Below are positions 45,833 through 58,734 of a DNA stretch of 64,000 nt, piece by piece; within the stretch, counting starts at the first letter, position 1, and each line of letters begins with the position of its first letter. The notes under the pieces were generated by a model, which worked only from the letters and a program-made list of their open reading frames with translations, searched no databases and was not told the DNA's origin. This stretch comes from Diabrotica undecimpunctata (taxonomy: Eukaryota; Arthropoda; Insecta; Coleoptera; Chrysomelidae): assembly GCF_040954645.1 (NCBI RefSeq), contig NC_092813.1, positions 22,885,235 through 22,949,234 on the forward strand. Reading direction: 5' to 3'. The position numbers and the translations under genes were made by a program.

Positions 45833-46352
45833 GACTCCATTCTTATTAATGAGGTTTCTTCAGATGACTTCAAATCACAAATAAAATATAAAGTGTTAAG
45901 TGCGTAGCAAAATAAGTGAAGTGTATCACAAAATAAACTCAAGGAAATCAAACAATTAGTGAAACCGTGGCTCCAATCCACAGCGAATAGACACAACCAA
46001 GTGTGAATAACACGTTAGGGCACATTAACTTTACACATAAACACCTCTTTACGAACGAAGTTCGTATTGGCAGCGAACTGTGCTGCCAATGTGTGAAAAT
46101 TGTCAAGTAATACTCTCCGTGAAGCATAGACTAACTCAGTGCAAAACATATAAAGTAGCAAGAAAGAAGCACACTATTAAAAATAATATAAAGGGAGCCT
46201 TAGGAAAAAACATGAATATTAAAAACACAATAAGTTATCTTAAAGGCTCAGGACTGTATCAATTATTGTAATTTTTTCTTACTTTGCCTGTATTGTATTT
46301 TTTAGGTCGCTAATAACCCTTGTGGTTACAGCGTAAATAAATAAAAGAAAGT
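45833..46352 (+). mobile_element. I-group LINE, old copy, right part and 3' UTR
   Basis: Begins with the second GACTCCATTC and continues the same frame: INEVSSDDFKSQIKYKV, LKEIKQLVKPWLQSTANRHN, then a shifted CENCQVILSVKHRLTQCKTY (46091-46150, the Cys/His motif) and KNTISYLKGSGLYQLL to TAA 46269. The 3' UTR GTCGCTAATAACCCTTGTGG matches the 3' UTR type of the younger copy (GCCGCTAATAACCTTTTGG). It ends near 46352. Confidence 0.85.
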
Positions 46353-47615
46353 ACATTGAGGATTTAAAAACCACAACAAGTATTACTTTCTAAATTTGGT
46401 AATTGCTGGCAGCTAACAATAAGAAAGAGATACATAGAATATCTTAAAACACGAAGAATATTGAATTAAGTATGAAACGAAAATAAATAAACTAAAAACA
46501 AATGTATCTAATATTAGCAGAGGACAAACATAAAAGTCATAATATTTGAGAACACTGAAATAGCAGTAACTTGGAAGTCCTTTTGGACGAAAATGACAGA
46601 TTTAAAAAAAACAATAAAACTATATCAATTAGTAAACAATATAGTGTGTCACAAATCTGTATAAGTATGTATCTGTGCCAAAGGAGATTCTATACAAGTT
46701 AATAATATAATTTAAATAAATATTGTGCAAAATGTAAACTTAATATGATTACTAACTGTAAATAAATATTTGAAATTGGCAGAAAAATTAACATTTTTAG
46801 ATAAAAAAATCGATGCAAAAGGCAAGTGCACATTAAAATAATACGAAAAAATATTTTTTTTACTGCAAAAATGTAGCAAAGTAAAGATAAAAACGACCCT
46901 GAGCAGAATAAAGATACCGAATAATTGCCCAATTTGGTCATGTTTTTCTCTCTGTTACCCCGAGTTCCAGTCCCCTTTCATTTGACGTCTCGTACGTCAA
47001 AATTTCAATAGTAGCAACAAAAACACGATCTAATGTTCCTTTATATGCCTCTATATTCGTTTTTTTATGTTTTTGTATTAGTCATCTCCTTAATTTTAAT
47101 CAGCCGTTTAACGTCACAGTACGACGACACCCTTACGTCCCGCCATAAAAGAGACAAAAATAACAACAAGGGATATTAGAATCGTTGTCTTATAAGACAC
47201 AATATGGGGCTCATCCACCAAATAAGCCGTTCTCTTGCTGTTTCAAACACACTATACAGTGTACCCTAAATAGTTGTGTACAATGCAAATTACATGAAAA
47301 TCCAAGCAGATATCAATATGTAAATCAAGAATATGTTCTAAGCAAAAATTTATAAAATTAAAAAATCTAAACTTATCAAAAGTTAATAGCATAAGTTAAA
47401 TGCAATCATAATATTTACAAGATAATTTATTTTAAAATATAAGAGGTAAATTTTAAACTAACACGAAAATTAGATAAGAAATTAAACTACTAAGCAATTA
47501 TTAAAAATACTAAGCAAGAAAATAAATAAAAATTCTTACCTTATTTGCAACATCTATTTTCTTAATATTCTTGCTTCCAATCAAAAAAATATACAGAATT
47601 GTTTCTTCTTTAAGA
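46353..47615. other. no gene recognised
   Basis: AT-rich, with a GC-richer patch at 46940-47250 containing several ACGTC motifs (GACGTCTCGTACGTC; AACGTCACAGTACGACG). No frame, repeat pair or element domain was recognised. Confidence 0.35.
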
Positions 47616-47619
47616 TGAT

Positions 47620-49080
47620 AGCTTCTACTGCTAGTAGAAGACACTAATGTCTAGAGCCTGACCCACTACTCTGAGCCGCGCAATGTAGGTTGCCTATTAT
47701 GAATTTGAATCGGGGAAATTACTGACAGACTTACGCCTGGCATCCGACATCGGATAATCATTTTCGACTAAAATAGATGTTAATAATTATTTTTCTTCGA
47801 AAACCAATTGTCATTAGAACAGGCAATTTTAGTTCTATCATATAATGATTTAATGACTCCCTTTTTAACATTTATGTTGTGATTTGATTTATAATTTAGA
47901 TATATGTTCATATGTGTTGGTTTTTTGTATACATGAGTCTCATATCCACTATTTTCCTTTGAGATTAAAACATCCAGAAAAGGCAACGATTTATTTTATT
48001 TCTTTTCCATTGTAAGTTTTATTGACTCCTCCTTTTTACCTTTTATTTATATTAATCAGAAGTGTGTCCAACAGATCATCTACATATTTCCAACATATTG
48101 TGGGCTTTAAATTTTGATTGGGAATATTTGTTTTGAAGTCTTCCATCAATATATTAGCTAATAATGGATTTAAAGCATAGCCCAAAAATTTTGTTTATAG
48201 AAATCATTGTTTAGATAAAAATAGGTGTTGTCAGTAGATAATGTCAACAGTTCCGTTATAGCTGATACATTTAAATTTGGTTCTAGTTTAATCTATCATT
48301 TTGTAATTTGGTCCTAATTGTTTTCAAAGTTTTATCTAATGGTACATTTATATATAGACTATTTATTTATATAACAACTTACTTAGAAAATATTACATAT
48401 ACAAATCAATGTATCAAATTATATTAACATTTAAAATATATAGATAATTTTAATTAAATTTGTGAATTTTTTTTCTATCTAATCGTTGTTTTATTTAGGT
48501 CAAGCATGGCCACAGCTATCAAGATCCCTGTTTATAGTAATAACTTTTCAGTTTGTTTTGAATAATACATCTACAAAAATGGTGCTACATATTTGATTCA
48601 TTCATGCCTTTTAACGTGATTTTTTTTGACTTGCTTAAAAACGTGTTAGAGACCTTTTCTTTGTAATATCTATAAATGAATAATTTCCCCGTTTCGAAAT
48701 ACATTATTCAGCACAGTTATATAAAAATTATTTATTAAATGATGGTTAGTTCCTCGAAAAGCTCTGGCTTTTAATATTTTTTGTTGCGCATATGAACATA
48801 TATCTGAATTATAAATCAAATCACAACATAAATGTTAAAAAGGGAGTTATTAAATCATTATATGATAGCTACAATTGCCTGTTCTAATCACAATTCGTTT
48901 TTGAAAGAAAAATAAATATTATAACATCTATTTTAGTAAAAAATGATTATCCGATGTCGGACGTCATGCGTGAGTCTGTCAGTAATTTCCCCGATTCAAA
49001 TTCATACTAGACAACCTACATTACGCGGCTCAGAGTAGTGGATCAGGCTCTAGACATTAGTGTAGAAGACGTCGTCTATT
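47620..49080. mobile_element. Penelope-like inverted pair with RT fragment
   Basis: On the minus strand, 48335-47770 reads a Penelope RT: AITELLTLSTDNTYFYLNND near 48240, then CWKYVDDLLDT with the YVDD catalytic motif near 48090, then MPFLDVLISKENSGYETHVY and YLNYKSNHNINVKKGVIKSL. The end of this unit, 47620-47905, recurs inversely at about 48805-49075, including YKSNHNINVKKGVIKSL-type coding. The two arms are about 0.9 kb apart. Stops and shifts are numerous. Confidence 0.8.
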
Positions 49081-49369
49081 CATATCAGCTCGAAATAGAT
49101 CAGCTGGCGTTAGACCAGTCCATTTTCTAAGACAGAGAATCTTCCCAAGACCGTTAAAAGATTTTCACGTAAAAGTATGGTAATAGATGTCTTCATTTTG
49201 TTTCACTATTCTATGTTGCTACTAGTGTTTTCAACTATTTTCGCAAAATTCTTATTAAGCTTTGTTTTTAGTTTTTCCAGGAAGTTGTTTTTTTTTAGTA
49301 AATTTTGAGCCTTATTTCCTGTGAATTATTTTGAATGGTATATTGATATTTACAACTAATAAACTATGA

Positions 49370-50570
49370 GACGAGAAGACATCTTTTGTTTCTGTTGATA
49401 AAATCAACATTATTTCGCTCTAGAGTATCACTGTGTACTTTTCGTGTATAAAGTCTTCCTGGATGTAATTTTAAAAATGGATTCATTACAAGCATATCCG
49501 TGTCTTGTCAGAATTGGATCATTCTTTCTCATTTTTCGTTTCCTGTGATAAGATCATATATCTGCACAAAATTCTTGACTGTCTTGTCCTATTTTGGCGT
49601 TTAAATCGCCCAACGTAATGGTTAGTTTTTTTCAGTTTTAGGTAATCTTCTGGAGTCAGATAGAAAGTTTCTATTTCTGCTTCAATAGATTGGATGTCAG
49701 TGCGTAGACTTAAATGATGTTTATATTAAAAGGGACTTAATTAATTTTCCATAACACATCTCTGTCTTATAAGGGCGCCATTTCTATTTCTGGTTCATCT
49801 CCCGAATAAATGATATGGTCTTCATGTATAATTATTACTCCAGAATCTACCCATCTAACTTGTACGCATTGCAGAAAATGATTTGCTATCCTGTCTGCTT
49901 GCTACATGCCTCGAATGTTTCACTTATCGATCCTTTTTACTTTAAGGATATTTATAGGCTGACCGGGAGTCTCGAGGGAGTCTTATTGTCCTCTCCCAAT
50001 TAAGGAGACCCCGGTACTTATCGCCATTTCTTTCGAATGTTTTTCATGGATCGCCAGGATTATGGTGTCCTGGAGATATCCTTACGGATCTTTTATGTGG
50101 TAGTCATCTCGTGGCTTTCAATAATTCAATGCGGTTAAAAAATGTAGCTCTTCTGTCTTTGGATTCAATTTGTCAGCTTAAGAGTAATAAAGTGCTCTTC
50201 CACTGTCAGTTCTTCCACCCGTAGCTGTTAACGAACAAGTAAGAGAATACTTATACCAATAATTGTTTGGTTACTAGAGTTTGTAGTAGAAGAAAATATA
50301 GTTACCCTTCTGCCCTCGGAATCCTAATAGCCATTCGGGGTCGGAAGAAACAAGAGTTAGCCAAGAGAGATTGATAAGAAAAATTAAAGACATTTTACTC
50401 AATACAAGCTAAAAAGTAAAATGTAAAGGCCCTTACGATCTGCAAGGTGCGTTTCATAAGAGTATTGATACACTTTGCGTTCCCGCTTATACCTCGTGGT
50501 GTGGACTACAGACTGTATGGCTCGTCCAGCATGTTATAGCACGGAGGGTGCACGACATTTTACTATGTAG
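49370..50570 (-). pseudogene. LINE 5' half (5' UTR and endonuclease), degenerate
   Basis: On the minus strand near 49625-49560 a LGDLNAKIGQDSQEF-like endonuclease motif is read, followed by RKRKMRKNDPILTRHG and RKTLYT pieces. The part 50040-50300 matches, at low identity, the 5' UTR zone of the LINE at 53971-57453 (around AGCTGTTRACKAACAAG, 50220 and 57170) and the patch at 61560-61800. Confidence 0.55.
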
Positions 50571-51959
50571 ATACCTTAACTTCATGGCCTGACCTGACAA
50601 AATTAGTCCTGATACCAACAATAAGATCAGCAATGCCATTACAGCATGGTAATACTATTTTTTGTAACGGCTTAGTGATTGAATGATAATTATTGAAAAT
50701 ATGATTACTGACTTGTAACTGGTTCTACCGATAATTCGGTAAGTAATAAAGAATAAGTAATCTAAATACCAGTTATCGAGTATATAGATCACAATAGTGG
50801 TTAGGAATATTTCTCAATTTTTTTAGTACTGAGTAGGTTGCAGATGTTTACATGATTCAATTGAAGTAGTTGATGTTTTATGCGGTAGGAGCGCTATATT
50901 GAAATGTACTCTACTGTATCAACATTTTCGATAAAATAAAAAACATTTAAAAATTAATTACAAAAATTTGTTTTTTCGGTCTAAAAATGTGGTTTAGAAA
51001 AATTATAATAGTTTTAAAGATTATTGTAAAGGCATGTTACATAGTAAAAATGAGTGTAATTATGGTATATCTACTATAATATAGTATAGTTGCTAATAAT
51101 GGCACCACTGATGTTTAATTCAAATCTTATAAAGCGTAGCGGTATACGGTTTGCAGTGACAAAATCGAATATATAAATTTGGACGTAAAAATCCGGTAAA
51201 ATTTCCGAACACGATATTAGATCAAACTAAGCAAATCGACATTTTTATCGATTCGAACAAAAATTATAAACCATACTCTCTAAACCATGGTGTTACTCAA
51301 TCTTAGAAAATACATCAAAATTACTTGAAGAACCTTTTCCTTGGAATTAAAAGCGTAACCTAGAAAGTTAAAAAATTGATTGCGGATAATGCAAAGTAAT
51401 TTAAATTCAAAATAAAATAATTACTCTTTTTGAAGTTTCGTTTTTATCCAAAGATATTTAACAAAACATTTTTAAGTAATTACCGCCAATATCTATCTAG
51501 TAACACCAACTGAAATACGCCTATCAATATATATTGAGTAAGTTTTTTGTGTGACACTGGTCAAAAATTCCATTATGGAACAGACTATCCAAAAAAGATA
51601 TTTAGAAACAATTTAGGCAAAGAAATTCTCCAGGCTTAGTGAATATATAGACTCCTACACGGTTATTAATAACTACGTGGTAAAGCAAATATTTTTTAAA
51701 TGGAACACTCTATGCGCTCATATTTGAATTCCTCTCTAATCCCTGTTTTTACAATATGAAGTTTTACGCTACCATATAGGATATTTATCAAATTATATCC
51801 ATGTTTTTTTAACATTGCTATGAAATACGCACCCTATATACAAAAAGAGCTCCTTGCCAAGAAAGTTTTAATAAAACATTTATAATTTTCGATTGTGACG
51901 GGCAATTAATAATAAGTAAAAGGCCACTTGAAAAAATAACAGTCTTTATATTATTATCT
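50571..51959. other. no gene recognised
   Basis: AT-rich, stops in all frames. Confidence 0.35.
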
Positions 51960-52660
51960 TTTTAAGCGTTCTGTGTGACATGTCTGTTATTTTCTTCTAC
52001 AGCAGAACTTTATTCTCATTTTTAAAATAAAGAACAAATTCTGGGTATTAGGAGAAAATTCGAGAAATTTTCTACTTACCTCCAGAAACAACGATTTATT
52101 TAACGGAAGGGGCCAAACAAAAGAGCTTTTGAAAAATGAATTAATCATGTTGCTGGCACTGGGTCAGTTACCAACAAAAATGCAATAACTGTAACAATAA
52201 TTGTGGTATAAAGGAAATAAGTCTAAAGTAAATGTTCAAAATGTTCAAAGCCAACGTCTATGCAAGTTTGTAACCGATTTTCAAATGACCGAGCCGCAGT
52301 TCTTAACATTTGAAAGCAAATATTATTAAGAGCTTCTCTGATTATATTTTTATACGATCTCGCATTGTCGAAAGCTTCTGGTACGCAACGTTTTTTATAC
52401 AGCACCATATGAAAAAATCAATTTTTTACAATTCTGGTGATTGCTGTGGCCACAGTTGGTCCTCTATTGCCAATCCACCCGCCGAATAAGAGGAACGTGA
52501 TTAACTGGAGCACTGCCGTGTAAATACCACAACCTTTGTCGAATATTAAGTGGAACATTTTGCAGTAGTAATGACAAATGATTATTCAGAAAATCCAGAT
52601 ATATAGTACCATTCACACGGCCGTCAAAAAATATGGGCCAATGATTACTAGTAGTTCCTA
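51960..52660 (-). pseudogene. mariner-like transposase relic (DD41D-type relative)
   Basis: The minus strand reads FFDGRVNGTIYLDFLNNHLS, then LLQNVPLNIRQRLWYLHGSA (second Asp changed) and VNHVPLIRRVDWQ. After a shift, a C-terminal piece (52408-52223) contains ARSYKNIIREALNNICFQML, RSFENRLQTCIDV and GFEHFEHLL. This is the pattern of the group seen at 31403-32515 but diverged. No ends could be defined. Confidence 0.65.
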
Positions 52661-53874
52661 CTACTTACTAGTAGTAGAAAAAAGTCATAACGGCAGATCG
52701 TGAAAACAAAATATTTTACCTTGTAAAAATTGTGGAAAATTAAATTTTTAGAAAAATGAACCCGGTTCAACCTGGTAATTTTCTATTTCTTTTATGATTC
52801 TCATATCTCCATCTCAGATGCCATTTTCAGTACATAAAAAGGCACTAGGAATTTTATTTGTTTTTTTTTTAAATAAAACAATGGGTTATACATTTCAAAA
52901 ATATGCGAAAATTGTAATTTTTTTGTAGTTAACCCTGTATACAGTTATTAGTCAATGATTTCTGTTAAAATTATTTGAACACCAAAACATATAGTTTAGC
53001 TTATTATGTAAACTAATTATTTAAATACTCCTTCTATACGTTTATTTCATACCAATGTAGAAATAAAAATTGCCATAACTCGTAAAATACCTTGTATAGT
53101 ATTGTGAAACCCCATCATTTAAGAACAGGGATTTTAAATTTAAAGGGGAAGATGCGAAAATAGACAAGGTAACCTAATTTAAAAAATGTATCTTTGCTTT
53201 ATGGCGTAGTTATTAACTACGCTGTCGAATTCGGCATATTACCCAAGCCTGGAGCATATCACTGTCTACATTTTTTCTATATAACTTTTGGGATATTCTG
53301 TACCATAATGGAATTATCGATCAATGTCGTACTTAAAACTCACCCGTATATTCCTGCTGTTACAATCTGCCGCTGAAAACATTATTAACGTGCATAGATA
53401 ATATTATTAATAAAAAAGTTGACAATTTTGTAAAAGTTGTATAGTTTTTGTATTCACATTATAAGATTCAGTCTATTTTATTTTTCGAAGATAAAGTCAG
53501 GAAATAAACGAGAACTTGAAAATTAAAATAAACATAGTCTTGAATACAAAATATTCTAGTAAAATAGTCGACTTTCAGTAAAACGGGATTTTCTGGAAAT
53601 AAATTTATATTACCAAACTAATTTATTTATTTATAAAATTAAACTTTAAATTGACAATGAATAATATACGGAACTCAATAAAATAAAATAAGGTTCCAAA
53701 AATCCACTAACATCCGCTGCATGTATTCTTTATACACAAACACATACTTCCTACACAGCGCCATCTGTCAAAGTTGCGTTTTTAAGAATCCATTGAACCA
53801 CATTATCTGGAACGGGTGAACTGATATTTAATGAAGGCTGTTTTCAACGTAGAAAAAATTATTAAAGATCAGCC

Positions 53875-53877
<3 letters not shown>
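52661..53877. other. no gene recognised
   Basis: AT-rich. A 60-codon plus-strand frame at 53194 is not supported by any domain or splice pattern. Confidence 0.35.

Positions 53878-53970
<93 letters not shown>
53878..53970. repeat. (TA)n microsatellite at LINE 3' end
   Basis: About 90 nt of TA dinucleotide directly abutting the 3' end of the LINE to the right. Confidence 0.95.
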
Positions 53971-53972
<2 letters not shown>

Positions 53973-56900
53973 TCTTCTTTTTGTGCCGTGCTTGTATTCA
54001 AGCGTTGGCTATTTAGCTATCGTCATATTGATAAGCTGATGAAATGATTCTCGGTCGGCAGCTAGATGAAACAGTTCCTCGACCGTTCGACCTGTCCATT
54101 GTCTAATGTTACGCAGCCAGGACAGTTGTTTTCTTCCGACCCAACGTTTTTCTTTGATTTTGCCCTGAATGATTAACCGGAGTAAGCGATATTTAGGTCT
54201 TCTCATTATATAACCGAAGTATTGGACCTTTCTCATTTTGATGATGTTGATCAATGCTCGCTCTTTGTGCACGGTCTCTAGCACGCGTTCGTTAGATATG
54301 TTTGCTGTCCACGGGATTCTGAGCATGCGACGGTAACACCATAACTCAAACGCTTCTAATTTGTTAAGATTTTTTTATTTTTGTTGTCCCGGTTTCACAT
54401 CCATAGAACAAAGTGGACCAGACGTAGCACTTCAATACTCTTAGACGTGTGGTCAATGACAGACTTCTACTGCATAATACAGAACGCCAGTTAATAAAGT
54501 TTTTCCGTGCGAGTTCTATTCTGGTCGAAATTTCCTCGTCACTTTCAACCCTGCAGTCAATCCAGCTACACAGATATCTAAAATGTTTCACCCTTTCCAG
54601 GATTTTGTTATCTAATCTTTATACTGAGTCTTCGATATTAATTTTTCCGACCACCATCCATTTTGTTTTTTTTGCGTTGATTGTTAAGCCCTTTTCAGTG
54701 CATTCGTTGTTTACAGCATTCAACAGGGTTTGAAGATCTTCTAGACTCTCTGCCATTAGTGCGGTGTCATCGGCGTATCTGATGTTGTTAATAATTTCAC
54801 CACCGATCTTAACACCTTCGCGGCGATTATTTAACGCTATTTCAAAAACTGGTTCAGTGTAGGCATTAAACAACATCGGTGACATAACACATCCCTGTCT
54901 GACACCACGCTTAATAGAAACTTTAGCTGAAATCTCTTGGTCCACCTTAACACAAGCGGTCTGATTGTAGTAAAGATTTTTAAGCAATCTAATGTCATAC
55001 GTGTCCAGACCAAGTGAGTCTAAGCATTGAAATAATAATGTATGTGGTACTCTATCAAAGGCTTTTTCGAAATCTATAAAACATACGTAAATATTTTTCC
55101 TAAACTCAATCCTCTTGTGTAAGAGTATTTGCATGCAAAAAAGAGCTTCTCGAGTACCCATACCGTTTCGGAAACCAAACTGCTCATCACCAGTTATCCC
55201 CTCACAAAGTTTATATATGCGACAATGTAATATTTTCATAAAAATTTTGAGCGTGTTACTCATTAAACTGATAAGTCGATAGTCGCTACACTGTCTGGCA
55301 TTCTTTTTCTTGGGAATAGTTATAAATATCGATTCTAACCAGTTTTCTGGTAATTTGCCGCTGCTGTATATCTTATTAAAGAAGGATGTGATAATTGCAA
55401 CACTCTCATTATCTAATAGTTTTAACAATTCTGCAGGTATTTCGTCAGGACCAGAAGCCTTAATTCGTTTCGCTTGGTCGATAGCCTTCTGAACTTCTGA
55501 GATTAGAATCGGTGGGGCTGTATCTCGGTTAGATGTTATTTCTTGGTAGATTATTTGGTCATCGTTAAATAATTTCTATTATGTAATTTTCCCATTCGGT
55601 ACAGCGCTCTTTTTTATCAATTAAAATTCTACCAACAGAGTCTTGTAATATATTTTGCCCATAAGTTCTGTTTTTGCCTGTTAATTCTTTGAGTTTTTTA
55701 TGCAAATGGAAGCTGTCGTGTTGTTGCTCCAGTTTCTCAATTTCTAAACAGGATTCTTGTAGCCATCGGTCTTTTGCTACTTTAATTCTTTTTCGGATTT
55801 CTTTGTGTATTTCATTGTATTTTTCTCTGTTTATGGATTTATACTGCCTCCGAACGTCCATTAGATCTAAGATGTCTGGTGTCATCCAGTCATTTTTAAC
55901 TGTTGGTCGTCTTAGAAGATTTTCTCGAAATGCAGTGGTTATTGTCGTTTTCATTTGTTCCCAGCAATCATCTATGTTGTTGGTAACTTTTAGTCTAATT
56001 TCGTGAAACTTGTCGTTATTTTCTTGAGAAACCTTATTTAGAGTACATGGGTCTTGGAGTGTATCTAGTGATATTTTGAAGGTTTTCTGATTTTTACATA
56101 CTCTCTTTAGCTTAACTGTGATTGTAGAGTACAGTACAGTATGGTCTGACCGAATGTCGGCATCTGGGTAGGTCTTGACCGATTTTATGCAGTTTTTAAA
56201 TCGTTCATTGACTGTTATATAATCAATTTGATTTCTTACAATATTGTCTCCTCGATCGCTTGGAGACTTCCAAGTATATAGTCTACGTTTTGGTAGACAA
56301 AACCATGTATTCATAATACAAATTTTTTCTCTTGGCAGAACTGCATCCAACCGTTCTTCTCTTTCATTGCGTTGTCCTAGACCAAACTTTCCAGTAATAT
56401 TGAGAGTACTTTCTGATCCCACTTTTGCATTGAAGTCCCCCATGATAAGAGTAAGTTCATGTTTTTTTGTCACAGCTAAGGCTTTCGATATAAGTCGGTA
56501 AAATGTTTCAATCACGGCATCTTCTTTGTCCGCAGTAGGTGCGTATACTTGTATTATATTTATATCCACTGGGAATGCAGCTAATTGAATTAGCATTACT
56601 CGGTCTGATAATGAGACAAATTTTCTTACAGACTTTGCAAGTGATTTCTTTAGTATGACCGCTACACCGTTTTGATGTGACTCATCGTTTGTCCCAGAGT
56701 AATAAATCCGATAGTCTTGAGAATTGTACTGCCCGTTGTTTGGCCATCTTGTTTCGCAGACTCCTAATACAGAAACATCGAGTCTGTCCATTTCAAGTAA
56801 GAGGTTTCTAAGCTTTCCTGCTTCATACAACGTTTTAACATTCCACGTGTATACTTTAATTTTTTGTTTATTTAACTTAAGAGAATTTTTATAGGGATTT

Positions 56901-57453
56901 CGCTTGTTGTCGACCGGAGAAGCCCTATGATCTTCCTCTGCCGGATCTTGGGGTCCGAATCCATGATCAGTAACTGTTATTTCGTCGTTATTGCTTGCAT
57001 TGACGATTGTTTTTGGAATATCGTTAGGGATCTTTAATATAGTGGTTTTCCGTTGCCTACTATATCTTCATGCCGTTGGCCGTTTATCGGCTCATCCGCC
57101 ATTTGGGACAATTTTTTATTCCAGGGACAAGGGGGTGCTTTTATTCTCTTCTCAGTTCGTCCACCCGAAGCTGTTGACTAACAAGAGAGGGACTGCGTAT
57201 CCCGGCAGTCAGTCGGTAAGGTAAGGGAGTTAGGCTATGCTTATTTAATGGCGGCAATGCTCGCCATGTCACAATACTTTCCTTGGGCTATTGTAGTATT
57301 TTATAAGGTATGCTTTCCTAAGGCATGCCCACTACACCCTCCAGTATCGCCGCTGCTTGGTCGGGAATTGCTTATTCAGTATAATCGCAACTAACCTTCA
57401 TATCTGAAGGCCATCCACTATCCGCCACCTGTGACCCCGCTGGTAGCCTCAGC
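53971..57453 (-). mobile_element. RTE-type LINE lying between two (TA)n tracts
   Basis: A minus-strand element of about 3.5 kb with a 5' UTR (about 57453-57103), one long reading frame with few lesions, and a 3' end in AAGAAGAAG-type sequence. (TA)n adjoins both ends (53878-53970 and 57454-57528), consistent with insertion into a TA microsatellite. Confidence 0.85.
54009..57102 (-). pseudogene. RTE-type LINE polyprotein (endonuclease and RT), lightly disrupted
   Basis: A likely ATG at 57102 (MADEPINGQRHEDIV) is followed by an early frameshift into SRQRKTTILKIPN. The endonuclease then reads VYTWNVKTLYEAGKLRN, SVLGVCETRWP, LIMGDFNAKVGSES and RSDHTVLYS. A one-base shift near 55575 leads to the RT: SDYRLISLMSNTLKIFMKIL, FIDFEKAFDRVPH, GVRQGCVMSPMLFNAY and NIRYADDTALMAESL. 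An in-frame TAA at 54619 and a shift near 54355 precede the C-terminal block (54326-54009: LEAFELWCYRRMLRIPW, VQYFGYIMRRPKYRLL, WLRNIRQWTGRTVEELF). About four lesions. Single-ORF LINEs of this type nick DNA and prime reverse transcription there. Confidence 0.85.

Positions 57454-57528
<75 letters not shown>
57454..57528. repeat. (TA)n microsatellite at LINE 5' end
   Basis: About 75 nt of TA dinucleotide immediately beyond the LINE 5' UTR. Confidence 0.95.
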
Positions 57529-57532
<4 letters not shown>

Positions 57533-58734
57533 TTCTGTTACTGTGTAGAAGTTTAACCTCCCGTCTTGCTTTTGAACCAGTGGAACGGACTAATTTTTTG
57601 CCAAATAAATTAATCTAAAGTATCTGATATAAAATGAAATGTATTAAAAACAACTATGAACTACATAAAAAATAATTATGTCTATATGAGATTAAGCAAG
57701 AACTGATTGTATCGAAAATTATATTTTTAGCTAACTAATGTTTGACGTTTCGACTTCCACTACAGAAATCATTTTCAAAATTTTTGTTTGTTTGTGTGTT
57801 TACGTCACTTATTTCCAAAGGAATAACTACGGCGTGGCAGGAGTGGCACAATGCCGCGGGCCCCTGCCTTGAAGGGTCCCCCAAACTCGAGCTCATATGT
57901 GAAATAATGTTTTTAACAAAATTTGCTAAAAGGTATAAATTCTGTATAAGTACTTAAAATCAGTTACCTTTAGATATAACCAATATACAAATTCAAAAAA
58001 ATAATTAAGATTTAAACACATTCCTAAAAAAACGATCAATTTTAGAACGAATCCTTTGGTTGCTTTACTACAGGTATTTAAATTTCTAAAAGGACTATGA
58101 GCGGTAGCTGATGACGAACAAAGCAAATTCACGAATTTGTCATAAGTTTTTCCTCATATAACTTTTAAAACCTTTAAATATCTATATCAGACTTTTATAT
58201 GAAATCAATGATTTTCTCACAGACTGGTCTATGAACACTTAGTTAATTGAAATACATTTTTTATTGCGCTGGCAGTTTAACGACGTATGGTGTTAGGGGA
58301 TGTCCTAGATTCTTATGCAAGTAAGTATGTATTAAACATTTTTCGTTTAATTACTGTGCTAATGGGTCATTTGTGTATTAGATTTTTCGTAGTTTTATTT
58401 TTATTAAACCTACAAATAAAGGCAAAGTAAAGTTAATTGTGAAAATTAAATACCAACATGTCTAGTTCTAATAAATATCTTAACTGGTATCGAAAAACGA
58501 AAGAGAAAAATAAAATCTGATGAAAAAAAATAAAATTTACCTAAAATTGGTCAGTACTTTAAGGATGAGAATGAGAATAAGTTTTTGACAAAAGAACAAG
58601 TGAAAGGTGCTCTAAAAGTCAAAAAATTGGATTAAACTAAATGTAAACTAAACTAAACTACAAAAAAATACTTCCATTAAAATCATGAATGTGTTGCTTG
58701 TTTGAGTCCATTTCAAATAGGTAAAATAAATAAA
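57529..58734. other. mostly unassigned; Penelope-type terminus at 57725-57790
   Basis: AT-rich. Only the hammerhead-like segment listed next is recognised. A minus-strand 68-codon frame at 57926-58132 has no known domain. Confidence 0.35.
57730..57775 (-). ncRNA. hammerhead-like motif (Penelope-type terminus)
   Basis: On the minus strand TTGAAAAT precedes a stem GATTTC/GGAAGTC, then GAAA and ACGT. Sequences of this form (CGAAACGT next to a short stem) are common in insect Penelope termini. The CTGANGA core has two changes, so activity is doubtful. Confidence 0.4.

Noticed and set aside
46940..47250. GC-richer patch as a promoter of a host gene
   Set aside because: Repeated ACGTC motifs are suggestive, but no downstream reading frame or first exon is visible on either strand.
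47530..47640. Possible minus-strand exon with donor AATAAG/GTAAGA
   Set aside because: The reading IGSKNIKKIDVANK matches no Mctp region and it abuts Penelope sequence; kept only as an unassigned stretch.
53831..54016. Open frame encoding a long Ile-Tyr repeat
   Set aside because: It is simply the translation of the (TA)n microsatellite; the frame at 59465-59677 is the same kind of artefact.
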